Origin: an uncultured Bacteroides sp. | Lineage (GTDB): Bacteria > Bacteroidota > Bacteroidia > Bacteroidales > Bacteroidaceae | Assembly: GCA_959606905.1 (NCBI GenBank) | Contig: CAUHML010000020.1 | Coordinates: 1 to 49,321 of the forward strand | Length of the DNA stretch: 49,321 nt | Reading direction: 5' to 3' | Part shown: positions 24,589 through 32,117 of the stretch, one piece after another | How the letters are laid out: each line of letters begins with the position of its first letter | How positions within the stretch are numbered: the stretch's first letter is position 1 | Program-made: the position numbers and the translations under genes | The notes under the pieces: generated by a model | Told to the model about the DNA's origin: nothing | Seen by the model: only the letters and a program-made list of their open reading frames with translations | Database searches by the model: none

Positions 24589-25878
24589 TTAGAAAGAATA
24601 CTGCACCAGCATATTCAACCGGTTTGCATGGCTCGTTGAAGAACTGAAATCACTGCGCCAGCCTCTCAAGTATTCGACACCGACTTGAAGATTACCGCTT
24701 ACATTCCAAAAAGCATTGGCTACAAGATATTGCCCTTTGCGATACGAATCGGGGTTTGCACTAGGATAGCCGTTTTCAGAGTAAAGTCTGGATAAACTGT
24801 ACGTTCCGGAGACAAATACATTCGGCGTAATGTTGTACTGCAATCCTGCATACCAACCCAACATTGGAAGAACCTGCATCTTGCCTTCATTGTCAGGGTC
24901 GGGAACAAGGTCAACATTCAGATTGCTTAAATCATTCAGATAAGAACCGATCCCTTTACCATAATTGAATTGTCCGTATGCCTGCAATTTCTTTGTGATA
25001 TTAAACGTTGTAGAGGCTTGCAGGCCGAATCCGGTCTTTGAGTAAGCCTTATCGTGCACATTGCTCGAATAAGTCATATTGCGGACAATCGCACCTAATT
25101 TAATATGGCTGCTGCTGTTCCAGTTGAACTGTGCGGAAGCGGCGAAGTCCGGCATTCGTTGAGTATTGATTGCTACGTCATTGTTGGTCGTGCCGTCTAC
25201 CGAAGGCATTTCCATAGAAACTCCGAATTTCCAGTTTTTCAGTTTATCGCACATATAACTTAGTTGCGTGGTACGATAGAAAGCTGAACCGTTCGGACCG
25301 GCGAAGTCGATAGTAGGAGGCAGGGCCGAAAGGTCCATAAACGAACCGTAGCTGTATCCGATTGTGAAACCGAGGAACTGTGCATAAGCATTTTGCAGTT
25401 CGAAGGTCTTTCCGTCGCCACGGAAGTTACCGGCGGTATAAACCACGAAATCACCAAGATGTTTGGTGCGTCCTACCAGTTTGAGAAACAGGGTAGAAGT
25501 AGTGATATCCATTTGGAACTGGTTTTTGGCAAAATTACCCTTTCCCGGTCGGCCGATCAATGCCGGATAGAAATCCACATCGTCAACGATTCCATTAAAG
25601 TCATACTCTCCCGTAGCACGAACGTAGCCACCGATACCGAGGGCGAATTTTCCCTTTTGGTCGGTAAGCAGGAAGCGAGGCGCGTTCGGGTCATGGAAAC
25701 GCATCTGCGAACGGTCGTTCATGATACGGATGATTTCATCGCCCGCTTTATCCCGTGAGACAAACATGATCGAATTGGGTTCCTCATCTTCGATGACTAC
25801 TTTCTTTTGTGCCTGGGCACAGACGGGGAAAACTCCTATCCCCAGTAGCATAGCTACCATTTTAAAGCTTGTTTTCAT
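24589..25878 (-). CDS. DcaP-like porin family outer-membrane protein
   Basis: The 429-residue product has a signal peptide ending VCAQAQ and a short N-terminal helix-like stretch (RIMNDRSQMRF). A long beta-rich region holding LGIGGYVRATGEYDF and the ETDGTT/GFGLQAST strands follows, ending in an aromatic (LVQYSF). This matches the DcaP trimeric porin type that imports small polar molecules, known from other phyla and common in Bacteroidota. The substrate is unassigned. It is divergent from the ECF sigma gene at 26041, with about 160 bases between them. Confidence 0.78.
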   Translation of the reverse strand: MKTSFKMVAMLLGIGVFPVCAQAQKKVVIEDEEPNSIMFVSRDKAGDEIIRIMNDRSQMRFHDPNAPRFLLTDQKGKFALGIGGYVRATGEYDFNGIVDDVDFYPALIGRPGKGNFAKNQFQMDITTSTLFLKLVGRTKHLGDFVVYTAGNFRGDGKTFELQNAYAQFLGFTIGYSYGSFMDLSALPPTIDFAGPNGSAFYRTTQLSYMCDKLKNWKFGVSMEMPSVDGTTNNDVAINTQRMPDFAASAQFNWNSSSHIKLGAIVRNMTYSSNVHDKAYSKTGFGLQASTTFNITKKLQAYGQFNYGKGIGSYLNDLSNLNVDLVPDPDNEGKMQVLPMLGWYAGLQYNITPNVFVSGTYSLSRLYSENGYPSANPDSYRKGQYLVANAFWNVSGNLQVGVEYLRGWRSDFSSSTSHANRLNMLVQYSF

Positions 25879-26040
25879 TATAAGTTAAGTTTTAGGTGAA
25901 TGCCCAATGAACAACTAAAAAAAGAAATGGTTGAAAGGCCAAAGGAAAAATTGCCAAACTAATCGGAAGAATTGCTATTTATAATGATTCTAAAAAGGCG
26001 GATCTTTGTACCGTACCAATTAGATAAAAGAAATACGACG

Positions 26041-26544
26041 ATGGAAAAAGTAGAATTTACTCAAGGAATACTGGCGATGGAATCTGATCTGCATCGCTTT
26101 GCATATAAATTAACGTCGGACCGTGACTCTGCCAACGATTTAGTTCAGGATTGCGTATTGCAGGCTTTGGATAACCACGAGAAATTTGCGCACGCCAAGA
26201 ACTTGAAAGGCTGGATGTTTACAATTATGCGCAATATTTTCGTCAACAACTATCGCCGTACCGTCCGCGAGATGAATATTATAGATGATACGTATTCTAT
26301 CAATCAGCAAAGTCTGATAGAAGATGAAGACAGCGACAGATTTGAATTTGCTTATGACATGAAGCAATTGTATCGCGTGATACATTCGATCCCCGAAGAT
26401 ATGAAAGTTCCTTTTCAGATGTTCGTTGCCGGATTTAAGTATAGAGAAATTGCCGAGAAATTAGGATTGCCGATGGGGACAGTGAAAAGCCGTTTATTCT
26501 TTATCCGCAAGCGGTTGAAGGAAGAACTGAAGGACTTCTCCTGA
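26041..26544 (+). CDS. ECF-type RNA polymerase sigma factor
   Basis: The start is the ATG at 26041; an in-frame ATG at 25972 would add residues with no family match. The 167-residue protein has sigma region 2 (DRDSANDLVQDCVLQALDNHEKF, split here as DSANDLVQDCVLQAL) and region 4 (FKYREIAEKLGLPMGTVKSRLFFIRKRL, the helix-turn-helix being GLPMGTVKSRLF). No anti-sigma gene adjoins it, so it belongs to the orphan short-ECF class common in Bacteroides. Targets unknown. Confidence 0.9.
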   Translation: MEKVEFTQGILAMESDLHRFAYKLTSDRDSANDLVQDCVLQALDNHEKFAHAKNLKGWMFTIMRNIFVNNYRRTVREMNIIDDTYSINQQSLIEDEDSDRFEFAYDMKQLYRVIHSIPEDMKVPFQMFVAGFKYREIAEKLGLPMGTVKSRLFFIRKRLKEELKDFS

Positions 26545-26701
26545 TACAGTTCTTTTTAATTGAGTGATGTGTTTTAAGGTCAAAGTGAATGAGCCTTCCT
26601 GTCTGAATGCGAAACTGATGGGGAGGCTTGTTTTTTATTTCCGTGTTTTCCCGGCGTATAGAATCTGATAAGAAGAAAGCGATACTTTCAGTTTTATTTT
26701 C

Positions 26702-26709
26702 TATCTTTG
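26702..26709 (+). promoter_or_regulatory. -7 box of the queuosine operon
   Basis: TATCTTTG, giving a transcript with a leader of roughly 75 bases before the transporter ATG at 26793. The leader holds a preQ1-like motif. Confidence 0.6.
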
Positions 26710-26754
26710 CACCCCGAAAGAATTAAAAAGAGACGTATGATGCCGTGAATAACG

Positions 26755-26790
26755 GTCGTGTATTCTAGAACACCACGTAAAAAACAGGAA
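26755..26790 (+). promoter_or_regulatory. Candidate preQ1-I-type riboswitch
   Basis: The segment reads as a short stem CGTG/CACG whose loop contains TTCTAG and AACACC, followed by an A-rich tail TAAAAAACAGGA. Order and wording parallel the preQ1-I aptamer (stem, TTCTAG..ACACC loop, A-rich strand that docks and pairs with the loop). A tail-loop pairing TTCT/AGGA is possible and would mask the AGGA in front of the ATG at 26793, which suggests translational control. Support comes mainly from context: a queuosine-precursor transporter and queC/queF follow. The stem is shorter than usual, so this stays a candidate. Confidence 0.5.
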
Positions 26791-26792
26791 TT

Positions 26793-27473
26793 ATGAAAGA
26801 GAAAGTATCTGTACCCTTTATGCTGCTGGGCATTCTTTTTAATGTGTGCCTCATTGCAGCCAATCTTCTTGAAACGAAAGTAATCCAGATCGGTAGTCTG
26901 ACCGTAACCGCCGGATTATTGGTTTTTCCTATTTCTTATATTATCAATGATTGCATCGCCGAAGTTTGGGGCTTCAAGAAAGCGCGCCTTATCATTTGGA
27001 GCGGCTTCGCTATGAATTTCTTTGTTGTTGCCCTTGGGCTGATAGCTGTTGCGATCCCTGCCGCTCCTTTTTGGGAAGGGGAGGAGCATTTCGATTTTGT
27101 GTTCGGCATGGCACCCCGTATTGTGGCTGCCAGTCTGATGGCATTCTTGGTCGGTTCATTTCTCAATGCGTATGTGATGAGTAAGATGAAAGTGGCCAGC
27201 CGGGGACGGCATTTCTCGGCACGTGCCATTCTGTCGACCCTTGCAGGTGAGACGGCCGACTCGTTGATTTTCTTCCCGGTTGCTTTCGGAGGTATCATTG
27301 CGTGGCGGGAATTGCTTATCATGATGTGTATTCAGATCATACTGAAATCCATGTATGAGGTTATTATCCTTCCGGTGACTATCCGTGTAGTGAAAGCCAT
27401 TAAGAAGATAGACGGTAGCGATGTCTACGACACCGATATTTCTTACAACGTGCTGAAAGTGAGAGATATATAA
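26793..27473 (+). CDS. Queuosine precursor transporter (YhhQ/QPTR family)
   Basis: This 226-residue membrane protein has six hydrophobic segments and the family's [15 protein letters not shown] and [14 protein letters not shown] motifs (acidic/polar residues in helices). YhhQ-type transporters take up preQ0, preQ1 or queuine-type precursors. It is 38 bases upstream of queC, which strengthens the call. The AUG lies directly behind the preQ1-like leader, so uptake would be shut off when precursor is plentiful, if the riboswitch is real. Confidence 0.9.
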   Translation: MKEKVSVPFMLLGILFNVCLIAANLLETKVIQIGSLTVTAGLLVFPISYIINDCIAEVWGFKKARLIIWSGFAMNFFVVALGLIAVAIPAAPFWEGEEHFDFVFGMAPRIVAASLMAFLVGSFLNAYVMSKMKVASRGRHFSARAILSTLAGETADSLIFFPVAFGGIIAWRELLIMMCIQIILKSMYEVIILPVTIRVVKAIKKIDGSDVYDTDISYNVLKVRDI

Positions 27474-27511
27474 TTGAAATAGAGAACATAACCTTACCCT
27501 TTTATAACTTT

Positions 27512-28177
27512 ATGAATATGAATAAAGAAAGCGCATTGGTGGTATTCAGCGGTGGGCAGGACTCGACTACTTGTCTGTTTTGGGCAAAACGTAACTTCAA
27601 GAAAGTATATGCTTTGAGTTTTCTGTATGGGCAGAAACATGAGAAGGAAGTAGAGCTGGCGCGAGAGATTGCCCGGAAAGCTGAAGTGGAATTTGATGTG
27701 ATGGATGTTTCCTTCATTGGAAGCCTGGGACATAACTCATTGACGGATACGAGCATGGTAATGGATCAGGAAAAACCTGCGGATAGTTTTCCGAATACAT
27801 TCGTGCCGGGACGCAACCTGTTTTTCCTGAGCATAGCGGCTGTCTATGCCCGTGAGCGTGGCATCAATCATCTGATAACGGGAGTTTCCCAAACAGATTT
27901 CAGTGGCTATCCCGATTGTCGCGATGCGTTTATCAAGTCTCTCAATGTGACGTTGAACTTGGCTATGGACGAGCAATTTGTAATCCACACTCCGTTGATG
28001 TGGATTGATAAGGCCGAGACATGGGCTTTGGCGGATGAACTGGGAGTGCTGGATGTGATACGTCATGAGACATTGACGTGTTATAATGGTATCCCGGGGG
28101 ATGGTTGCGGACATTGTCCGGCTTGTACGTTGCGCCGGGAAGGATTGGAGAAGTATTTAAAAAGTAAGAATCAATAA
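27512..28177 (+). CDS. queC: 7-cyano-7-deazaguanine (preQ0) synthase
   Basis: QueC converts 7-carboxy-7-deazaguanine to preQ0 with ATP and ammonia. The 221-residue protein has the PP-loop [11 protein letters not shown] at residues 12-22 and the C-terminal zinc site CYNG...[10 protein letters not shown] (cysteines within residues 191-208). [13 protein letters not shown] is a further family motif. The start at 27512 (MNMNKES) or the second Met two codons later are equivalent. It is cotranscribed with the transporter. QueF, the next pathway step, lies 443 bases downstream across a repeat array. Confidence 0.96.
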   Translation: MNMNKESALVVFSGGQDSTTCLFWAKRNFKKVYALSFLYGQKHEKEVELAREIARKAEVEFDVMDVSFIGSLGHNSLTDTSMVMDQEKPADSFPNTFVPGRNLFFLSIAAVYARERGINHLITGVSQTDFSGYPDCRDAFIKSLNVTLNLAMDEQFVIHTPLMWIDKAETWALADELGVLDVIRHETLTCYNGIPGDGCGHCPACTLRREGLEKYLKSKNQ

Positions 28178-28291
28178 TATCTCTACATAGAGATTAAAAT
28201 GCATTTTCTGCTGTCACATCCTGCTGTCACAAGAAAGTTCTCATTTATAAAACGGCCGTAAGTTTCGTTTGGAACACGCCGGGTTAAATTA

Positions 28292-28429
28292 GTTTCAGCA
28301 GCTTGAAACAATAGTTTCATCAGTGAGAAACTAAAGTTTCACCGCCTTGAAACTGTAGTTCCAAAGGCTTGAAACTAAAAGTTTCCTATAAGGAAACACT
28401 TTGTTTCAAGCCAAGAAACATTCTGAAAC
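28292..28429. repeat. Array of 22-nt GTTTC-N8-GAAAC units
   Basis: GTTTC (or GTTCC) begins at 28292, 28314, 28336, 28358, 28381 and 28403. GAAAC begins at 28305, 28327, 28349, 28371, 28393 and 28415, a strict 22-nt period in the GAAAC series, with one extra copy at 28425. Each unit is a small inverted repeat and adjacent units can pair in either register. It fills the queC-queF gap. Two CTGCTGTCACA copies lie just before it (about 28208-28232). Confidence 0.85.
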
Positions 28430-28470
28430 CCGTGGGGAACGGATACAGTAGCCGTTGGTTAAGAGTTGAA

Positions 28471-28566
28471 GGTGATAGGTGATAGATACGGTGATAGGTT
28501 GAAAAATGAATCTATCACCACTTAAATGTCTGTTAATAAGATGCTTGGGCCTGTCCGGTGATAGGT
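28471..28566. repeat. GGTGATAG repeat cluster upstream of queF
   Basis: GGTGATAG occurs three times in 28471-28498 and again at 28557-28564, and its complement CTATCACC lies at 28512-28519. The last copy can pair with the inverted one. Together with the 22-nt array this makes the whole queC-queF interval repetitive. No gene is visible in it. Confidence 0.75.
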
Positions 28567-28620
28567 GAAAGAGGAAATGCATTTTTTTATCCGAGTAGAG
28601 GTTGTAGTTTAACAAGAGTA

Positions 28621-29076
28621 ATGACTGAATTAAAAGACCAACTTTCCTTATTGGGAAGAAAGACCGAGTATAAGCAAGATTATGCTCCTGAAGTACTGGA
28701 AGCTTTTGATAATAAGCATCCGGAAAATGACTATTGGGTACGTTTCAACTGCCCGGAGTTCACAAGTCTGTGTCCCATTACCGGACAACCGGACTTTGCC
28801 GAAATACGTATCAGCTACATTCCGGAAGTAAAAATGGTAGAAAGCAAAAGTTTGAAACTCTACCTTTTCAGCTTCCGCAATCATGGAGCTTTTCATGAAG
28901 ATTGTGTAAATATCATCATGAAAGACCTTATTAAACTGATGAACCCCAAATATATCGAAGTCACGGGAATCTTTACTCCGCGTGGAGGCATCTCTATCTA
29001 TCCGTATGCCAATTACGGTCGTCCGGGAACGAAGTTCGAACAAATGGCGGAACATCGGTTGATGAATCGGGAATAA
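28621..29076 (+). CDS. queF: NADPH-dependent preQ0 reductase
   Basis: QueF reduces the nitrile preQ0 to the amine preQ1. The 151-residue protein is the short unimodular form. The catalytic Cys is in [13 protein letters not shown] (about residue 57), with the Asp in QPD. The substrate Glu is in [15 protein letters not shown] and the C-terminal [16 protein letters not shown] is conserved. I start at the ATG at 28621 (MTELKDQL), since the 21 codons upstream back to 28558 run through the GGTGATAG repeats. Product preQ1 is the presumed ligand of the leader upstream of the transporter. Confidence 0.95.
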   Translation: MTELKDQLSLLGRKTEYKQDYAPEVLEAFDNKHPENDYWVRFNCPEFTSLCPITGQPDFAEIRISYIPEVKMVESKSLKLYLFSFRNHGAFHEDCVNIIMKDLIKLMNPKYIEVTGIFTPRGGISIYPYANYGRPGTKFEQMAEHRLMNRE

Positions 29077-29193
29077 TAAAAAAGGCTTGTCAAACATCGG
29101 CATTGCTTATGCGGCACTTCTTGAGGAAATGGATAAAAGGCTGGATGATTTAATGAATGGTTTAATATTGTAGAAGATATTTCGGAAAAATAA

Positions 29194-29328
29194 TCTTGTA
29201 GAAGAATACCTGATGTAGTAAAGAAGTTATCTGAAGAATTAGGTGTATATTTACGGAAAAATTATGCTCAACGTCTTTCTTTTAAAGAGACGGGGGAAAT
29301 CGTTCCTTGGCCGGATGAAGTTCTATAA
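29194..29328 (+). pseudogene. Possible gene remnant (44 codons, no start)
   Basis: An open frame without any start codon encodes a peptide ending in FKETGEIVPWPDEVL followed by TAA. The stretch before it (29090-29165) also reads as a short coherent peptide (IAYAALLEEMDKRLDDLMN) in another frame, so this could be a small gene broken by frameshifts. I recognise no family. Confidence 0.25.
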
Positions 29329-29352
29329 TAAATTATTTAATCCATTAAATTT

Positions 29353-32031
29353 ATGAAACATATTTTTATGCTATGGAAAGTACTAATGGTTTGCCTGTTG
29401 TTAGCAAATCCGTTAGCGTCTTATGCTGATTTTCAACCTTCTTATTCAACGGCAGGTTTTTATTCGCTGCCCAATACCGGTCGCACGGTGTATGATATGA
29501 ATCCCGCCTGGCGTTTCTACAAAGGGAAGATAGAAGGTGCCGAACAGAAAAACTTCGATGATAAGAAATGGGATATCGTATCCTTACCTAATGGGATAGA
29601 ATATCTTCCGGTTGAGGCTAGCGGGTGTATTAATTACCAAGGCGAAATATGGTACCGGAAACATTTCACACCTGATGAAGCCTGGAAGAACAAACAATTG
29701 TTTCTTCATTTTGAAGCTATAATGGGGAAATCAAAAATATGGGTTAACGGTAAACTGCTGAAAGAGCATTTCGGAGGCTTTCTGCCTGTTATTGTTGATG
29801 TATCTTCTGCCCTGAACTTTGGTGAAGATAATGTGGTCACGGTGTGGGCTGATAATAGTGACGATCCTTCCTATCCTCCCGGTAAGACGCAGGAAACACT
29901 GGATTTTGCTTACTTTGGCGGGATCTATCGTGACTGTTGGATGATAGCTCACAACCGCGTATTTATTACCGACCCCAATTATGAAGATGAAGTAGCAGGC
30001 GGCGGGCTGTTTGTTTCTTATGATAAAGTGTCGCGGCAATCGGCTTTGGTAAATCTGGATGTGCATATACGTAATACTTCGGGAAAGTTCTTCAGTGGAA
30101 AAGTCAGCTATGAACTGTATGACCGTGATAACCGTCTTGTGCTTTCAACAGAGAAACGATTGTCCGTGGGCAATGAGCATGCGGCAAAAGTGGCCTCTCG
30201 TATGAAGGTTGACAGTCCTCATCTTTGGTCGCCCGACAGTCCTTATCTCTATCAGTTGCACGTCTATGTGAAGGATAAAGCCGGCAGCATTGTTGACGGA
30301 TATCGTCGTCGCATTGGTATCCGGAGTGTGGAGTTTAAAGGAAAAGACGGTTTTTGGCTGAACGGTGAACCGTATCCCTATCCGTTGATTGGGGCTAATA
30401 GACATCAGGATTATGCTGTGATAGGCAATGCCTTGTCTAATAACCTGCACTGGCGCGATGCAAAGAAATTACGCGATGCAGGGTTGCGTGTTATCCGTAA
30501 CGCACATTATCCGCAAGATCCTGCTTTTATGGATGCGTGTGATGAGTTGGGACTCTTTGTTATTGTCAATACTCCGGGATGGCAATTCTGGAATGATGAA
30601 CCTATTTTTGCCCAAAGAGTATATAGTGATATCCGTAATATGGTTCGCCGTGACCGCAATCATCCTTGTGTGTGGATGTGGGAGCCGATTTTAAATGAAA
30701 CCTGGTATCCGGCAGAGTTTGCTAAAAATGTGGTAGATGTACTGAATGAGGAATATCCTTATCCATATTGTTATGCCGGCTGTGATGTTACGGCACGTGG
30801 ACACGAACATTTTCCGATCCATTTCACTCATCCGGTAATGGGGGGAGGAGGGGCCTTTAATACGGAGACTTTGAATCCCGATGTTTGTTACTTTACCCGG
30901 GAATGGGGAGATAATGTGGATGACTGGTATTCGCATAATTCTCCGAGTCGTGTGAACCGTGTCTGGGGAGAAGTGCCGATGTTGATACAAGCGCAGGGAT
31001 ATGCAAACCCCGATTATAAATATACGTGCTATGATGTACTGTATAGAACTTCCAGACAGCACATGGGAGGTTGTTTGTGGCATTCCTTCGATCATCAGAG
31101 GGGATATCATCCCGATCCGTTTTATGGAGGAATTATGGATGCGTTCCGGCAACCGAAGTTCTCTTATTATATGTTCTGTTCGCAACGTCCTGCGGAGGAA
31201 AACAAGGAACTGATTGCAGATAGCGGTCCTATGGTGTATATTGCGAATGAGATGACTCCTTTTTCTCCGAAAGATGTTACGGTGTATAGTAACTGTGAAG
31301 AAGTTCGTCTGACTTTCTGCAAGAATGGCAAGCAGCATATTTATCATAAACCAATCGATAAGGCTGGAATGCCATCGCCTGTTATAACCTTTAGCGATGT
31401 TTTTGATTTTATGTATGATAAGCAATTGTCGCGAGGAAGAAAACAGGCCGATTCGTATCTTCTGGCAGAAGGTCTGATAGCCGGAAAGGTGGTTGCAACA
31501 CATAAGGTGATGCCGGCCCGCCGCCCCTCTAAAATACTACTTTGGGCGGATGACGAGAAGGTGAGTATGAAAGCGAACGGTTCGGATATCATGACTGTAA
31601 TAGCTGCTATTGCAGATGATAATGGGAACATCAAACGATTGAATAATTATGAAATAACCTTTGAAATAGAAGGTCCCGGACAACTGATTGCTGACAGTAA
31701 GACGTTTACAAATCCGGCTCCGGTTCGTTGGGGAACTGCGCCTGTATTGGTAAGATCTTCTACTGTTCCGGGAGAAATCAAGGTGCGTGCATCCGTGGTA
31801 TGGCAAGGCAAACATACTCCGGTTTCGGCAGAGTTGATTATTCCGACTTATCAGGCGGAGCATATTTTGCTGGCAGATAAAAAGGAACTGGAACAATTGA
31901 ATTCTGTTTCCGGACAGAAAGCAATGAGCACTGATTTTAAGGGACAGAACGGAAACAGCTTGAAGCGACAGCAGAAAGTCAGCCGCTCGAAGTTAAAAGA
32001 GGTGGAAAAACAACAAAGTGATTTTGAATGA
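29353..32031 (+). CDS. Glycoside hydrolase family 2 enzyme
   Basis: This 892-residue protein has a signal peptide (MKHIFMLWKVLMVCLLLANPLASYA) and the GH2 order: N-terminal jelly-roll (RPYDMNP..FRKHF-type region), Ig-like sandwich, TIM barrel and extra C-terminal Ig-like domains. The acid/base Glu is predicted at E449 (PILNE) and the nucleophile at E517 (FTREWGD). GH2 members include beta-galactosidases and others; PUL context favours a beta-galactosidase acting on host glycans. The Lys/Gln-rich C-terminal tail is unusual. It faces the M60-SusCD operon, with a shared terminator. Confidence 0.87.
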   Translation: MKHIFMLWKVLMVCLLLANPLASYADFQPSYSTAGFYSLPNTGRTVYDMNPAWRFYKGKIEGAEQKNFDDKKWDIVSLPNGIEYLPVEASGCINYQGEIWYRKHFTPDEAWKNKQLFLHFEAIMGKSKIWVNGKLLKEHFGGFLPVIVDVSSALNFGEDNVVTVWADNSDDPSYPPGKTQETLDFAYFGGIYRDCWMIAHNRVFITDPNYEDEVAGGGLFVSYDKVSRQSALVNLDVHIRNTSGKFFSGKVSYELYDRDNRLVLSTEKRLSVGNEHAAKVASRMKVDSPHLWSPDSPYLYQLHVYVKDKAGSIVDGYRRRIGIRSVEFKGKDGFWLNGEPYPYPLIGANRHQDYAVIGNALSNNLHWRDAKKLRDAGLRVIRNAHYPQDPAFMDACDELGLFVIVNTPGWQFWNDEPIFAQRVYSDIRNMVRRDRNHPCVWMWEPILNETWYPAEFAKNVVDVLNEEYPYPYCYAGCDVTARGHEHFPIHFTHPVMGGGGAFNTETLNPDVCYFTREWGDNVDDWYSHNSPSRVNRVWGEVPMLIQAQGYANPDYKYTCYDVLYRTSRQHMGGCLWHSFDHQRGYHPDPFYGGIMDAFRQPKFSYYMFCSQRPAEENKELIADSGPMVYIANEMTPFSPKDVTVYSNCEEVRLTFCKNGKQHIYHKPIDKAGMPSPVITFSDVFDFMYDKQLSRGRKQADSYLLAEGLIAGKVVATHKVMPARRPSKILLWADDEKVSMKANGSDIMTVIAAIADDNGNIKRLNNYEITFEIEGPGQLIADSKTFTNPAPVRWGTAPVLVRSSTVPGEIKVRASVVWQGKHTPVSAELIIPTYQAEHILLADKKELEQLNSVSGQKAMSTDFKGQNGNSLKRQQKVSRSKLKEVEKQQSDFE

Positions 32032-32071
32032 TAATGTAAAAGAATCAATATATAAAGAATAATCTATGAAT

Positions 32072-32112
32072 TTCCCCCAATCATACATTTGGATATTGTA
32101 AGATTGGGGGAA
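32072..32112. terminator. Bidirectional terminator between GH2 and M60 genes
   Basis: TTCCCCCAATC pairs with GATTGGGGGAA around a 19-base loop, lying between the two convergent genes. Confidence 0.75.
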
Positions 32113-32117
32113 CTCAT

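Noticed and set aside
28292..28429. CRISPR-like regular spacing
   Set aside because: The period is only 22 nt, with 5-nt conserved blocks and no 25-40 nt unique spacers; no cas genes are present.
30691..31503. 270-codon minus-strand frame inside the GH2 gene
   Set aside because: It is antisense to a well-supported GH2 enzyme and has no domain character.
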